64,000 nucleotides of DNA from Candidatus Lernaella stagnicola (GTDB taxonomy: Bacteria > Lernaellota > Lernaellaia > Lernaellales > Lernaellaceae), in contig JAVCCK010000005.1 of NCBI GenBank assembly GCA_030765525.1, positions 79,402 to 143,401 of the forward strand, written 5' to 3'. Both the position numbers and the translations under genes were made by a program. The notes below the pieces were generated by a model, which saw nothing but the letters and a program-made list of their open reading frames with translations, was not told the origin of the DNA and searched no databases. Each line of letters starts with the position of its first letter. The first letter of the stretch is position 1. Positions 1 through 9,078 of the stretch are shown here, piece after piece.

Positions 1-2
1 CC

Positions 3-1031
3 CGGCGCGGCCTGAGATTGCTGACCATCGATCCGTGGAAAAGTCTGCTGCAACAGATCGACGGCCTCGAGCAGGCGATCATCAACACGAACCGGCTGAA
101 TGTTCTGGGCGGCCCCCGGTTGAAGCTGGTAACGAAGTTCGCCGATATCGCAACCTTGGCCGAGGATGAAATCGCGGTGCTGCACGCGGTCGAGGGTCCG
201 CACGTGCTGGGGTCCGAGTCCGATAACGAGCCGGACGTCGAGCAGCTTTGGGAGCGGGCGAAAAAGCGCCTGCATTATCTAAGCGAGCGCGGTGTGTACA
301 TGCTGACCCTCGCCCATTTTTGGGATCAACCCTTCGCACCGCAGACCGACTCATGCGAATTGGTTCCCAAAGTGGAAAACGGGCGTGTCGTGCGGGGCCG
401 CGACGACACGATGGCGACCATGAAGCGCGCCACGTGGAAATGGGGACAACACAACGATTTGGGCGAAAGACTGCTGCGCGAGATGTTCGACATCGGCATG
501 ATCGCCGACTTGTCGCACGTGCAGGAGCACGCCCGCTTCGCGATGTACGAGATCGCCCAGGAATGCCGGCGTCCCGTTGTCCTATCGCACGTGGGTCTGA
601 AGCATTTCTACGAGCATGAGTACAACGTGTCCGATGACGAACTGCGCCGACTTCACGCGCTGGGCGGCGTAGTCGGGCTGATCATCAGCAAGCGTCTGCT
701 CATGGAGCCGATCAAGCTTTACGAAGACGACGGCAACGGAATTCCCTTGCTCGTGGACAATATGAGGCACGCCGCGGACGTGACCGGTGACGTCTCGGTC
801 CTGGGCATCGGTACCGATTTCGACGGGCTGACGCACCCGTTTCGCGATTGCTACAATCCCTCCCACCTGCCCCGAATCGCCGAGGCCATGACCAAGTATT
901 TTTCCGACGACGAAATCGACGCCATTTTCTACGGCAACGCGATGCGGGTGACTGAAGCGGGTTGGGGAGCGCAACCGGCGCGCGCGGCGAAGGCTAAAAC
1001 ACGCCGGGCGCGAGCGAGCGCGGCAAGTTGA
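3..1031 (+). CDS. Membrane dipeptidase (peptidase family M19), 5' end cut off by window edge
   Basis: A zinc dipeptidase of the renal dipeptidase/M19 family, which hydrolyses dipeptides including ones with a C-terminal D-amino acid. The frame is open to the window edge with no convincing RBS before the TTG at 18, so the N-terminus, including the first metal motif (HxD), lies upstream. Visible family blocks are the bridging Glu in HAVEGPHVLG, the LTLAHFWDQPFA block, DIGMIADLSHV, PVVLSHVGLKHF, and the late GIGTDFDG block followed by IFYGNAMRV. About 340 residues are seen; complete family members are about 320-410. It runs into the MarR gene with only a few bases between and is probably co-transcribed with it and the D-aminoacylase. 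The Ala/Arg/Lys-rich tail (last 25 residues) is not part of the fold. Confidence 0.9.
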   Translation, partial: RRGLRLLTIDPWKSLLQQIDGLEQAIINTNRLNVLGGPRLKLVTKFADIATLAEDEIAVLHAVEGPHVLGSESDNEPDVEQLWERAKKRLHYLSERGVYMLTLAHFWDQPFAPQTDSCELVPKVENGRVVRGRDDTMATMKRATWKWGQHNDLGERLLREMFDIGMIADLSHVQEHARFAMYEIAQECRRPVVLSHVGLKHFYEHEYNVSDDELRRLHALGGVVGLIISKRLLMEPIKLYEDDGNGIPLLVDNMRHAADVTGDVSVLGIGTDFDGLTHPFRDCYNPSHLPRIAEAMTKYFSDDEIDAIFYGNAMRVTEAGWGAQPARAAKAKTRRARASAAS

Positions 1032-1057
1032 CCGATATGAGGAGAAAGGACGACAAG

Positions 1058-1474
1058 ATGGAGCCAAAACAAGCTGCGGCACTTGCACAAGCGCTGCGGG
1101 CGATTTACCGCCACGTCGACGTGTTTCACGACGAGATGTTGCAGGTGACGCCCAAGGAGTTGGGGCTTTTGTTGGTTATCGACGAAAACGGCCCGACCCG
1201 GGTTAAGAATCTGGCGCAGCGGGTTAAGCTGCCGCTTTCGACGGTGAGTTGGACGGCGGATAAGATGTTCGGTCGCAAGCTACTGGCCCGTAGAACCGAC
1301 CCGAACGACCGCCGCGCCATTCTGCTTACGTTGACCCGCACCGGGCGGTCGGTCATCAAGGCTCACTATTCCATTTTCGACAGCGTGGCGCAGGCGGCGC
1401 TGTCGGTGTTGGCAGATAAAGAACGCGACGTCGTGCTGGATGCTATCCAAAAAGTCGCTTCCCATCTTTCGTGA
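1058..1474 (+). CDS. MarR-family transcriptional regulator
   Basis: A 138-residue winged helix-turn-helix protein of MarR type. The middle part (about residues 25-90) has the pattern GLLLVIDENGPTRVKNLAQR, then the recognition helix LPLSTVSWTADKMF and the wing ending in RRTDPNDRRAILLTLT, the family's best conserved stretch. I chose ATG 1058 because GGAGAAAGGA ends seven bases upstream; a TTG at 1028 overlapping the dipeptidase stop and an ATG at 1037 are the alternatives. Its stop overlaps the leader of the next gene. Lying inside the dipeptidase/D-aminoacylase operon, it probably controls that operon in response to a substrate or product; this is inference from position only. Confidence 0.88.
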   Translation: MEPKQAAALAQALRAIYRHVDVFHDEMLQVTPKELGLLLVIDENGPTRVKNLAQRVKLPLSTVSWTADKMFGRKLLARRTDPNDRRAILLTLTRTGRSVIKAHYSIFDSVAQAALSVLADKERDVVLDAIQKVASHLS

Positions 1475-1485
1475 AAGGACACCCC

Positions 1486-3228
1486 ATGTACGACTTGTTG
1501 TTTCGCCGCGCCACGATTGTTGATGGGTCGGGGAGTCTCCGTTTTGTGGGCGACTTGGCCGTGCAAGGCGAAAAAATCGCCGCCATCGGCCGCTTGGACG
1601 ACGCCCAAGCCGCGCGGGTGATCGACGCCGACGGCTTGGTACTGTGCCCCGGCTTCATCGACATCCACTCCCATGCCGATACCGTCATTTTCCGCGAAAA
1701 CGCCGCCGATTTGTTCGCCCCGCTGCTCAAACAAGGCATCACGACTTTTGTCGGCGGCAATTGCGGCATGGGCATGGCGCCCCTGCCCGCGACACGTTTC
1801 GACGAGTTCATCGACAGCTACCACGAGGCGTTTCTCGCCGAAAACGTGCGGGACAAGATCACCTGGTCCTCCATGGGCGAGTTCATGGAGAGGCTCGATA
1901 CACTGGGCGTGCCGTGCAACACCGGCTTGCTCGTGCCGCACGGCATGATTCGCCTGTCGGCCGTAGGCCCCGAAACGCGCCACGCGCGCCACGACGAAAT
2001 CGCCCAAATGTGTCGCTGGTTGGAAGAATCCATGGACGAGGGTGCTCTGGGCATGTCGACGGGTCTGCAGTATTTCCCGGGCAGTCAGTCCGAAACCGGC
2101 GAGTTGATCGACCTGGCGCGGGTGCTGGCCCGTTACGACGGCCGCTACGCGAGCCACCTGCGTTCCTACTCGGCCACGTTGTCGCAAGCGATCGACGAGG
2201 CGGTGTTAATTGCGCAGGAGGCCGGCGTGCACGCGCAAGTCAGCCACCTGTTCTGGTTGCCGGATTTTGGCCCCTTACTGAACAAAGCCTTCCGCGGCAT
2301 CGTGAAGGCAGGCAGCAAGATTTACGAACACGTGAAATTCCCGGTCCCCTCGGATTCGGCGGCGGCGCAGGTACTCGAAAACATCGACCGCCTCCGGCAA
2401 AGCGGCGCGGCGCGCATCGCCGTGGACGCTATGCCAACCAGCGCGGGATTTACGCACTTGATGGCTTTTTTCCCGCCCTGGGTTTTCGCGGAAGCCAATC
2501 GGCAGGAGATCGTCGGCAACTTGCGCGATAAAAACGTGCGCAAGCGGATTCGGCGGGATATCGAACACGGTGACACCCGGGCTTGGCCGCACGACACAGA
2601 CGACACGTGGTCGATGAATTTCTTCAAGATGATGGGCTGGGCGAGCGTGTCGATCATGAGCGTGCCCAGCGAGAAGAACAAGCACCTCGAAGGCCTAAAC
2701 CTTGTGGAAATCGGCAAAATGTGGGGCATGCATCCCTTCGATGTCGCCTGCGAATTGCTGTTGCAGGAAGACGGCAAAGTGCTGGTGTTTGAAACCCTGA
2801 CCTATCCCGGTGACGACTTCATCGAGACGAGCCTCGCCGCGCCGATGGTGGACCCGAACACGTCGATCGTCACTGATTCGATCCTGATGTCCTTCGGCTT
2901 GCCGAGCCATTTATTCTATGATTGTTATCCGAAATTCATCGGCCAATACGTACGCGAGAACCGGGCGCTTTCGCTGGAAGACGGCATTCGCAAGTGCACC
3001 GGGCTGTCGGCCGATTCGCTGGGCATCAAAGCCCGCGGTTATCTTCGCGAAGGCAATTTCGCGGATCTGGTACTGTTCGACCTGGCTACAATCAAGTCGA
3101 ATTCCACGTTCCGCGATCCGCGCCACGACCCGGATGGGATACGCATGGTCGTCGTCAACGGCACGGTGGTCGTGGAAGAGAATACGTATTATAAAGATAC
3201 CCTCGCGGGACACGTGCTGCGGCGGTGA
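1486..3228 (+). CDS. N-acyl-D-amino-acid deacylase (amidohydrolase superfamily)
   Basis: A 580-residue amidohydrolase of the D-aminoacylase type, which releases free D-amino acids from N-acyl-D-amino acids. The start ATG 1486 has AAAGGA six bases upstream. Residues 1-60 form the beta-sandwich typical of the family, followed by the metal motif GFIDIHSHADT. Downstream are TTFVGGNCGMG, where the Cys is the usual metal ligand of D-aminoacylases, GMSTGLQYFPG, the SHLRSY segment with a further His, and QVSHL. The C-terminus closes the sandwich with GNFADLVLFD and VVVNGTVVVEE. Length is slightly above the usual 480-540. The operon with an M19 dipeptidase suggests stepwise breakdown of D-residue-containing peptides, perhaps from peptidoglycan. 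Specificity (D-Glu, D-Asp or broad) cannot be read from the sequence. Confidence 0.88.
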   Translation: MYDLLFRRATIVDGSGSLRFVGDLAVQGEKIAAIGRLDDAQAARVIDADGLVLCPGFIDIHSHADTVIFRENAADLFAPLLKQGITTFVGGNCGMGMAPLPATRFDEFIDSYHEAFLAENVRDKITWSSMGEFMERLDTLGVPCNTGLLVPHGMIRLSAVGPETRHARHDEIAQMCRWLEESMDEGALGMSTGLQYFPGSQSETGELIDLARVLARYDGRYASHLRSYSATLSQAIDEAVLIAQEAGVHAQVSHLFWLPDFGPLLNKAFRGIVKAGSKIYEHVKFPVPSDSAAAQVLENIDRLRQSGAARIAVDAMPTSAGFTHLMAFFPPWVFAEANRQEIVGNLRDKNVRKRIRRDIEHGDTRAWPHDTDDTWSMNFFKMMGWASVSIMSVPSEKNKHLEGLNLVEIGKMWGMHPFDVACELLLQEDGKVLVFETLTYPGDDFIETSLAAPMVDPNTSIVTDSILMSFGLPSHLFYDCYPKFIGQYVRENRALSLEDGIRKCTGLSADSLGIKARGYLREGNFADLVLFDLATIKSNSTFRDPRHDPDGIRMVVVNGTVVVEENTYYKDTLAGHVLRR

Positions 3229-3290
3229 CCGAACCTTTCGGCGCACGGCGGTGTCCACCACATAGCGTGGAACCATAAGGTGAGGTATGT

Positions 3291-3824
3291 ATGAGCCCCC
3301 AAATGAGAAAATTATCGATCATCATCGGCGTCGTCGGCGTCGTATTCGGGGCGTGGTTGTATCTGCAAATGCCCTCCCCGAAGCTCAATAATCTCGATCG
3401 CCCGAAACTTGCGCTTTCCACAGGCGGCGAAGTTGCGCCGGCGGCTGCCGGGCCGGCGGCCGCGCGTCGGAAACCCGCTACACCCAAGACCCGCAAACCG
3501 GCGGTTAAACAAAACCGCCGCACGCCGCAGGATCGCCGTGACGCAGCCCGCAAACGTCGTGAAGCGCGCTTGAAGCGCCGTTCCGAAGCCCGTAAACGGC
3601 GGCTGGAACAAAACGGCGGCGCGCCGCCGGCTAAGGCGGCGCGGCCGGGTGCCGTAGGCCGTCGCAAACCGGCCGGTGCGGCTACGACCGATCCTGGCGC
3701 TGTGCCCGATGATGCGCTGGACGAAGAGCTTGCCGAGGATATGCTCAACGAATTGGAGCAACTCGGAGATGATCCGTACCCCGGCGAGATTCCCGCCGAT
3801 GGCGACGAAGTCGTTATCGAGTAA
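3291..3824 (+). CDS. Membrane-anchored, Arg/Lys-rich low-complexity protein
   Basis: I do not recognise a family. The 177-residue product has one N-terminal hydrophobic segment (about residues 8-26, LSIIIGVVGVVFGAWLYL), then a long basic, proline- and alanine-rich stretch (about 45-140, many RRK/KRR clusters) and an acidic tail (about 145-177, rich in Asp/Glu). The start ATG 3291 has AAGGTGAGG upstream. The layout, a single anchor with an extended charged domain, resembles periplasmic spacer proteins such as TonB-like or translocation accessory proteins, but no diagnostic motif supports that. It lies between the D-aminoacylase and a TonB-dependent receptor. Confidence 0.6.
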   Translation: MSPQMRKLSIIIGVVGVVFGAWLYLQMPSPKLNNLDRPKLALSTGGEVAPAAAGPAAARRKPATPKTRKPAVKQNRRTPQDRRDAARKRREARLKRRSEARKRRLEQNGGAPPAKAARPGAVGRRKPAGAATTDPGAVPDDALDEELAEDMLNELEQLGDDPYPGEIPADGDEVVIE

Positions 3825-3945
3825 CGACGATTTTTCGTAGACCGGCGATTCGGCCGCCAAACGTGTCACGCTTGACCGGGTCAGTCGCTTCTCCTACCGT
3901 GTCGGAAAATCGGCCAAAAAATAATGTGACCCCGGGAGCCCCGCC

Positions 3946-6003
3946 ATGTGTACCTACCAGCATCGTGTCGCTTTGGTGCTCTTCCTCATCGCATTACTGC
4001 TCACAGCGCCCGCCCTCGCCGCCGATGACGCCGAACTGGAGGAAATCGTCGTCACCGCCGAGCGCTCGCAGCAGGATGTGGCCGACACCGCGCGCGCTGT
4101 GGAAATTGTTACCGAGAAGCAGTTGCTCGACAGTATCGGTCGCACGGTACCCGAATCGCTACGGCGGGCGGCCGGTGTGTCGGTTCAGCGTACGAACTTG
4201 GGCGGCGGCGCACCCTTCATTCGCGGACTCGTGGGCAATCAGGTGCTCTACCTGGTCGACGGCGTCCGGGTGAATAATTCGACGTTCCGTGGCGGCCCAA
4301 ATCAATACCTGAGCACGATCGACCCCTTTTTCATCGAGCGGATTGAATTGGTGCGGGGCCCCGGTTCGGTGTTGTACGGCTCGGACGCCTTGGGTGGCAC
4401 GATTAACGTGATCACCAAGCGGCGCAAGGACTTCGGCGACTACTTCGGCCTGGACGGGCGACTCATGCAACGGGCCACAACCGCGGAGAAGGAAGTCACC
4501 AGCCATTTGGGCTTCGATTCCAACATCAGCGGGCTGTTTGGGATGTCTTTTTCCGGCAATTTCCGCCAATTCGGCGACATCGATCCGGGCGGCAGCAACG
4601 AGGTACAGACGCCTTCCGGCTACGAAGAGCAGGATTTCGCAGGCAACGCAGACTTCCACATGGGCGACAAAGTGGTCTGGGAGTTCTCCGCGCAGCACGT
4701 CAATTTCGACCGCGTGCCGAATTACGATCCCGGCAATCCGAAAAACCGCTTCGAGCCGCAACGCCGCAATCTCTACTACACGCGTTTGTCGGTGATCGAC
4801 CTGACACCGGGGTTGGACAACATCACGGCATTCACGTCCTACCAGGAACAGACGGAAGGTCGCGAGCGGATCAAGGCCGACGACCTCGACCACGAGCAAC
4901 GCGATCTCGACCGGGTCGACACGGCCGGCGCCGGTCTGCAGTTGGAATCGGCGGTCGGTCGCTGGGCAAGGTTTATTTACGGCGGCGAGTTTTACCACGA
5001 CATGATTTCCTCCGAGCGGGAAATTCGCGAGCGCTTCGGGCCGGGCGTGGAGGACGTCGATCCGCAGTTCCCTGATAACTCCACATTCACGACCGCGGCA
5101 GGGTATCTGGAGGTTCGCGTCACGCCCTGGGAATGGATGAAGTTGGTGCCGGGTGTGCGATATAGCCACTTCGCGCCGAACGCGAAGCTGGACGATCCGA
5201 ACCTGGGACAGGTGACCATCGACGAGGGCATCGGCGACGTTACCTGGGCTGTACACAGCCTATGGAAGCCGCACAACGCCCACGGCATCATCTTAGGCGT
5301 CGCTCGCGGATTTCGTGCTCCGAGCCTGGAAGAACTAACCAAGCTCGGCAGTGAAGACGGCCGTTTCGACGTGCCCAATCCCGACCTCGAGCCGGAAACG
5401 CTGATTCAGTACGAGTTGGGTTATCGGGTTTCGTACCCCCGCCTGCGCGGGTCGTTTTTCGCGTACTACTCCGATATCGCGGATTTGATTACGCGCAAGC
5501 CGACCACGTACAACGGGCAGGATTTCATCGGCGAGGATGAAGTAAGCCGCAATGAAAACGTCGGCGAGGCGTACATATACGGCTATGAAGCCCAACTGAG
5601 CGGTATCATCCTCAAAGACTTGCTTCACGCGGGCGGCGCGTTCGCTTACACCTTCGGCGAAAACAAAACCGACGAAGAGCCGATTCGACGTATCCCGCCC
5701 CCCACCGGGAACGCTTATGTGCGGGCCCTGTGGAACTCGCAGAACGCTTGGTTTGAAATCGCGAGTGATTTCGCGGGAAAGCAGGAGCGGCTGTCGGACG
5801 CGGACAAAAAAGACTCGCGCATCGGCCCCGAAGGCACCGACGGCTTTGCTGTCATGCACCTGCGCAGCGGATTTACGGTCGGCCAATATTTCGAGATTAC
5901 AATGGCGGTCGAAAACCTCTTCGACGAACCGTACAAATACCACGGTTCCGGTCCGCTGGAAGCCGGTCGCAACTTCAAAGGACAACTCAGCTTCCTGTTC
6001 TAG
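3946..6003 (+). CDS. TonB-dependent outer membrane receptor
   Basis: A 685-residue outer membrane receptor of the siderophore/cobalamin/heme class. A signal peptide spans about residues 1-25 (VLFLIALLLTAPALAADD). A TonB box-like segment EEIVVTAERS follows, then the plug domain (about 35-150) with VPESLRRAAGVSVQRT, GAPFIRGLVGNQVLYLVDG and RIELVRGPGSVLYGSDALGG, the consensus of the family. The rest is a 22-strand-type barrel with the late landmarks GFRAPSLEEL and NPDLEPETL, ending in QLSFLF with the terminal Phe needed for barrel assembly. The start has GGGAG seven bases upstream. The substrate is unknown and no ABC transporter or cobalamin riboswitch is adjacent. Confidence 0.92.
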   Translation: MCTYQHRVALVLFLIALLLTAPALAADDAELEEIVVTAERSQQDVADTARAVEIVTEKQLLDSIGRTVPESLRRAAGVSVQRTNLGGGAPFIRGLVGNQVLYLVDGVRVNNSTFRGGPNQYLSTIDPFFIERIELVRGPGSVLYGSDALGGTINVITKRRKDFGDYFGLDGRLMQRATTAEKEVTSHLGFDSNISGLFGMSFSGNFRQFGDIDPGGSNEVQTPSGYEEQDFAGNADFHMGDKVVWEFSAQHVNFDRVPNYDPGNPKNRFEPQRRNLYYTRLSVIDLTPGLDNITAFTSYQEQTEGRERIKADDLDHEQRDLDRVDTAGAGLQLESAVGRWARFIYGGEFYHDMISSEREIRERFGPGVEDVDPQFPDNSTFTTAAGYLEVRVTPWEWMKLVPGVRYSHFAPNAKLDDPNLGQVTIDEGIGDVTWAVHSLWKPHNAHGIILGVARGFRAPSLEELTKLGSEDGRFDVPNPDLEPETLIQYELGYRVSYPRLRGSFFAYYSDIADLITRKPTTYNGQDFIGEDEVSRNENVGEAYIYGYEAQLSGIILKDLLHAGGAFAYTFGENKTDEEPIRRIPPPTGNAYVRALWNSQNAWFEIASDFAGKQERLSDADKKDSRIGPEGTDGFAVMHLRSGFTVGQYFEITMAVENLFDEPYKYHGSGPLEAGRNFKGQLSFLF

Positions 6004-6112
6004 CGTAACAACGCCGTCGCTCCTCGACGCCCGCGTTATCCGGGCCACAGTCGCATCGTCCTGCACCGCCGCAGGACGTTTGACACGATCTCCCAAATCG
6101 CAAGGAAGCACG

Positions 6113-6190
6113 ATGGCCACCGACTACTGGAAGAAATTTAAGGCCGACCTCCACGCCGTCCGCCCTTCGGCCCCGCCGAACGGGTCGTGA
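6113..6190 (+). CDS. Possible 25-residue small protein
   Basis: A short frame, MATDYWKKFKADLHAVRPSA plus five residues, begins at an ATG with AAGGA seven bases upstream and fills most of the gap between the TonB receptor and the next lipoprotein gene. The amphipathic, basic sequence is plausible for a small protein, but length and composition alone cannot prove coding. It could equally be chance in a GC-rich spacer. Confidence 0.25.
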   Translation: MATDYWKKFKADLHAVRPSAPPNGS

Positions 6191-6247
6191 TCCAAGCCCT
6201 GCAATCTGCTACTATCCGCGCCGGGGAGACGAAAAAGGAGTTTCAGC

Positions 6248-7930
6248 ATGAAGTCCCGCAGCTTTCTTTTCTTGGCGGCCCTGTTGTCGCTGCTGTTGGT
6301 TTTTTCCGCCGTCGGCTGCGGCGGCGACGACGATGACGACAACAACGCGTCCGACGACGACGATGATGATACCTACCTCGGCGACGATGACGATAATGAC
6401 GATAATGACGATCTCACCCCGCCCCCGGGCGATTGGGACGGCGTGTCGGTTACCGATGTGGAGGCGCCGGACCAATACACGGTCGAAGTGCAGCTTTCCG
6501 CCAGCCCCGGCGCCGCCGCCGCCGCGAATGCGAATATCTACACGATCACATCCGATTACGGCAGCCTGAATGTCCAGGATGCGACTTTCGCCAAGGCGAA
6601 CGTCGTCACGCTGACCACCGGCAAACAAAAACTGGGCGTTGAGTACACCCTGACGATCGAGCCGACCGAGTACGCGGGCGAACCGCTGACCGGCGCCTTT
6701 CCCGCCGCCGATACGGCCCGTTTCTGGACCTGGGATTTCGCCACCGGCGACCAGTACCAAATCACCGCTTATCGCGGCGGCATCGGCGAAACGTGCGTTG
6801 TCTACGTAGAAAGCGGGCAATCGGTGGCCGACGTGGCGCATACGATCGAAGTGTTCGACGATCAGGTATATCCCATCGAGACCGAACTTTTCACCGAAGC
6901 GCCGGACGTGGATGGCAACGGGCGGATATTGATCCTTGGGTTGGACGGCGGCGAGTACTTCGGCGGCTATTTTAGCGGCGTCAATCAGTATTCCGACGAT
7001 GAATCGATGTCGTGGTGGGGGTTGCATTCCAACGAAGCGGACATGGTTCATGTCAACTCGTTGTACGGCTCCCTGATGGTTGAAAACGTCGTGCCGCACG
7101 AGTTTCAGCATCTGCTTTACAATGCGGAGCACGGCAACAACTACGAATACTGGGAATACCACGACGAAGGGTTGGCCGAAGCGGCCGTGCACGCGGTGTT
7201 CGGTATTCATCAAGGAGCGCTGGATTACTATCTCGCCGATCCCGAACAGGAAATCGGTAACGGGCTCTCTCTCGTGCATTGGGTTTACGCCAACTACGAC
7301 AACTACGTGCAGGCATACCTGTGGTGGATCTACCTGGCCGGACGGCTCGACGGCATCGATTCGCTTGCCGATATCTTCCATCTCGAGAACGGAAATCCCA
7401 ACGAAGTGGATGATTTCATCGCCACGGAACTGGGTTCGACGATGGTCGACGAGGTCATTCATTACGAACTCGCCGCCTGGTTGCAGGAAGAGTCCGGCGC
7501 CTACGGCTTCAACGGCATGCTTTCATGGACGCCGGGCGCGGCCCCAACCGTGGCCGTCGATACCACGTCGGTCGACCTGGAACCGTTCGGCGGCACCCTG
7601 TTCCGCCTGGCGCAAACCAGCGTCGAATACCCCGGCACCCAGGGGACGCACATCGTGTATTACGGCGTGGATGGCGACGGCAATATCGACGACAGCGAAC
7701 CGTTCGACGTCGACGGCGGGGCGCTGCTGGTCTACAACTCCAGCGACCGGCACATCACATTTCCGTCGGAGCATTCCGGTCCGGATTTGCCCGCGTTGGG
7801 CTCGGCAAGGGCGAAGGGCGCGCCGATCAACCCGGCTTGGCTCGACCCCCCGCCGATTCATCCCGAGCGCTTGGATCGACTGGCGGCGTGGCGTTATCGC
7901 ACGCTTGAGCGCATCCGCCGCAGTCAATAA
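6248..7930 (+). CDS. Poly-Asp-tethered lipoprotein metalloprotease (HEFQH, M30/M6-like)
   Basis: A 560-residue lipoprotein. The signal peptide ends in the lipobox SAVGC (Cys 24), followed immediately by an Asp/Asn-rich tether to about residue 60. A domain of about 100 residues (65-165) looks like an Ig-type fold. The catalytic signature is VVPHEFQHLLYNAEHG: zinc ligands His 284 and His 288, general base Glu 285, and a third ligand probably Glu 307 in DEGLAEA, the gluzincin-like spacing seen in hyicolysin-type (M30) and related peptidases. The C-terminal 150 residues are likely a beta-rich domain. It probably works outside the cell or on the cell surface. The start has GAAAAAGGAG upstream. The family assignment is by motif and should be held loosely; a zinc peptidase is well supported. 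Confidence 0.8.
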   Translation: MKSRSFLFLAALLSLLLVFSAVGCGGDDDDDNNASDDDDDDTYLGDDDDNDDNDDLTPPPGDWDGVSVTDVEAPDQYTVEVQLSASPGAAAAANANIYTITSDYGSLNVQDATFAKANVVTLTTGKQKLGVEYTLTIEPTEYAGEPLTGAFPAADTARFWTWDFATGDQYQITAYRGGIGETCVVYVESGQSVADVAHTIEVFDDQVYPIETELFTEAPDVDGNGRILILGLDGGEYFGGYFSGVNQYSDDESMSWWGLHSNEADMVHVNSLYGSLMVENVVPHEFQHLLYNAEHGNNYEYWEYHDEGLAEAAVHAVFGIHQGALDYYLADPEQEIGNGLSLVHWVYANYDNYVQAYLWWIYLAGRLDGIDSLADIFHLENGNPNEVDDFIATELGSTMVDEVIHYELAAWLQEESGAYGFNGMLSWTPGAAPTVAVDTTSVDLEPFGGTLFRLAQTSVEYPGTQGTHIVYYGVDGDGNIDDSEPFDVDGGALLVYNSSDRHITFPSEHSGPDLPALGSARAKGAPINPAWLDPPPIHPERLDRLAAWRYRTLERIRRSQ

Positions 7931-7946
7931 GAAAACGGGAAATCGC

Positions 7947-8864
7947 TCAGTCGGGTAGCGGCACGGCGTATCGTTCCAGGGGCTTTCCCAGTTCGATGGC
8001 GTCGCAGTCTTCGCGGGCCTGCGTTTCCAGGGTTTGCAGATCTTCCCAGCGATAGCGTGGACTGACATGGGCGATGACCGCGCGGCGGCAGCCGCTTTCG
8101 CGCACGATGCGGCCGGCCTGTTTAGCGGTTAGGTGCCTTTTTTCGGCCGCGTCCTGTTCCTCTTCGTTGAGAAACATGGCTTCGATCACGGCGAAGTCCG
8201 CATCTTTTAACAATCGATAGACGTTTTTGCACGGGGCGGTATCGGTGGCGTAGGCGATCTTTCGCCCGCGCCGCGCCGGGCCCAGGACATCCTCGGGTTT
8301 GATTTCGCGGTCGCCGACCCGGACGGATTCCCCGCGCTGCAACGCGCCGAACAGGGGCCCTTCGGGCACGCCCAATTCTCTTGCTTTGGCGAGGCTGAAT
8401 TTGCCCGGTCGCTCGTTTTCGATCAGAGCAAAGCCATATGTCGTCGTGGAATGCTTGAGCGGCAGATATTGAAGCGTAAACGAGTCGGTTTTGATTTCGC
8501 CGCCGTCGGCTTCCAAATCGGTGTATCGCAGCGAATAGTTCAGGTAGAAGCGTAACAAATCACGGTTGCCGCGCGCCCAGCGGGTGACATCCGGCGGTCC
8601 GACGATTTCCACTTCCTGCTCGATTTCGGCTTGGGTCATCAACATCAACATGCCGGGCAGGCCCAGCAGATGGTCGCCGTGCAGATGCGACATGACGAAG
8701 CGCTCGATGCGCCCAACGCCGAATCCGCTCTTTTTCAGCGCCACTTGCGTGCCTTCGCCGCAGTCAAACATTGTAGCCCGACCTTCCAGAAGCACGACGG
8801 CGCTGGTCAACCAACGTCCGGGCATGGGCATCATGCCGCCGATTCCCAAGAGCAATACTTCCAC
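7947..8864 (-). CDS. rnz: Ribonuclease Z (tRNA 3'-processing endonuclease)
   Basis: A 305-residue metallo-beta-lactamase-fold nuclease that trims the 3' trailer of pre-tRNA. The signature FVMSHLHGDHLLGLPGML carries the zinc ligands HxHxDH and matches RNase Z; FDCGEGTQVALKKSG just before it is also characteristic. A later His appears in YLPLKHSTTTYGF, an Asp in AYATDTAPCKN, and HLTAKQAGRI and VIAHVSPRY close the active site. Full length is about 305-310 in most bacteria. The start is GTG with AAGGAGGT five bases upstream. The gene is convergent with the metalloprotease gene and divergent from the gsp operon. The tRNAs in this window lack an encoded CCA, which makes RNase Z the expected processing route. 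Confidence 0.93.
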   Translation of the reverse strand: MEVLLLGIGGMMPMPGRWLTSAVVLLEGRATMFDCGEGTQVALKKSGFGVGRIERFVMSHLHGDHLLGLPGMLMLMTQAEIEQEVEIVGPPDVTRWARGNRDLLRFYLNYSLRYTDLEADGGEIKTDSFTLQYLPLKHSTTTYGFALIENERPGKFSLAKARELGVPEGPLFGALQRGESVRVGDREIKPEDVLGPARRGRKIAYATDTAPCKNVYRLLKDADFAVIEAMFLNEEEQDAAEKRHLTAKQAGRIVRESGCRRAVIAHVSPRYRWEDLQTLETQAREDCDAIELGKPLERYAVPLPD

Positions 8865-8889
8865 GCGACCTCCTTACAAGTGTGCTCTT

Positions 8890-8917
8890 TGTTTACCGGT
8901 ATCACGCCGCCTGTCAA
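8890..8917 (-). promoter_or_regulatory. Possible sigma70-type promoter for rnz
   Basis: On the minus strand a perfect -35 TTGACA (8917-8912) is followed after 16 bases by TAAACA, a 3/6 match to the -10 consensus, ending about 25 bases before the rnz start. The -35 is strong; the -10 is weak. Confidence 0.35.
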
Positions 8918-9078
8918 GCACGTTGCGCTTGCCGCCGGCTGGAGCGGCGGTTATTATCGCCGGGCGCCCATGTGGGGCGGCAAAGGAAAAGTGTGTTCGA
9001 TCGGCTTGCGACCGGCGGGCTTTTAACGTTTAAAGGCGCGGCGGGGTCCATGAGACGAAAGCGAGCGAAGGGGTAACG

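Noticed and set aside
3825-3945. Cobalamin riboswitch before the TonB receptor
   Set aside because: The 120-base gap lacks a recognisable B12 box and is too short for the full aptamer.
6320-6420. Short tandem GAC/GAT repeats as a microsatellite or CRISPR-like array
   Set aside because: They simply encode the Asp-rich tether in frame, with mixed codons and no spacers.
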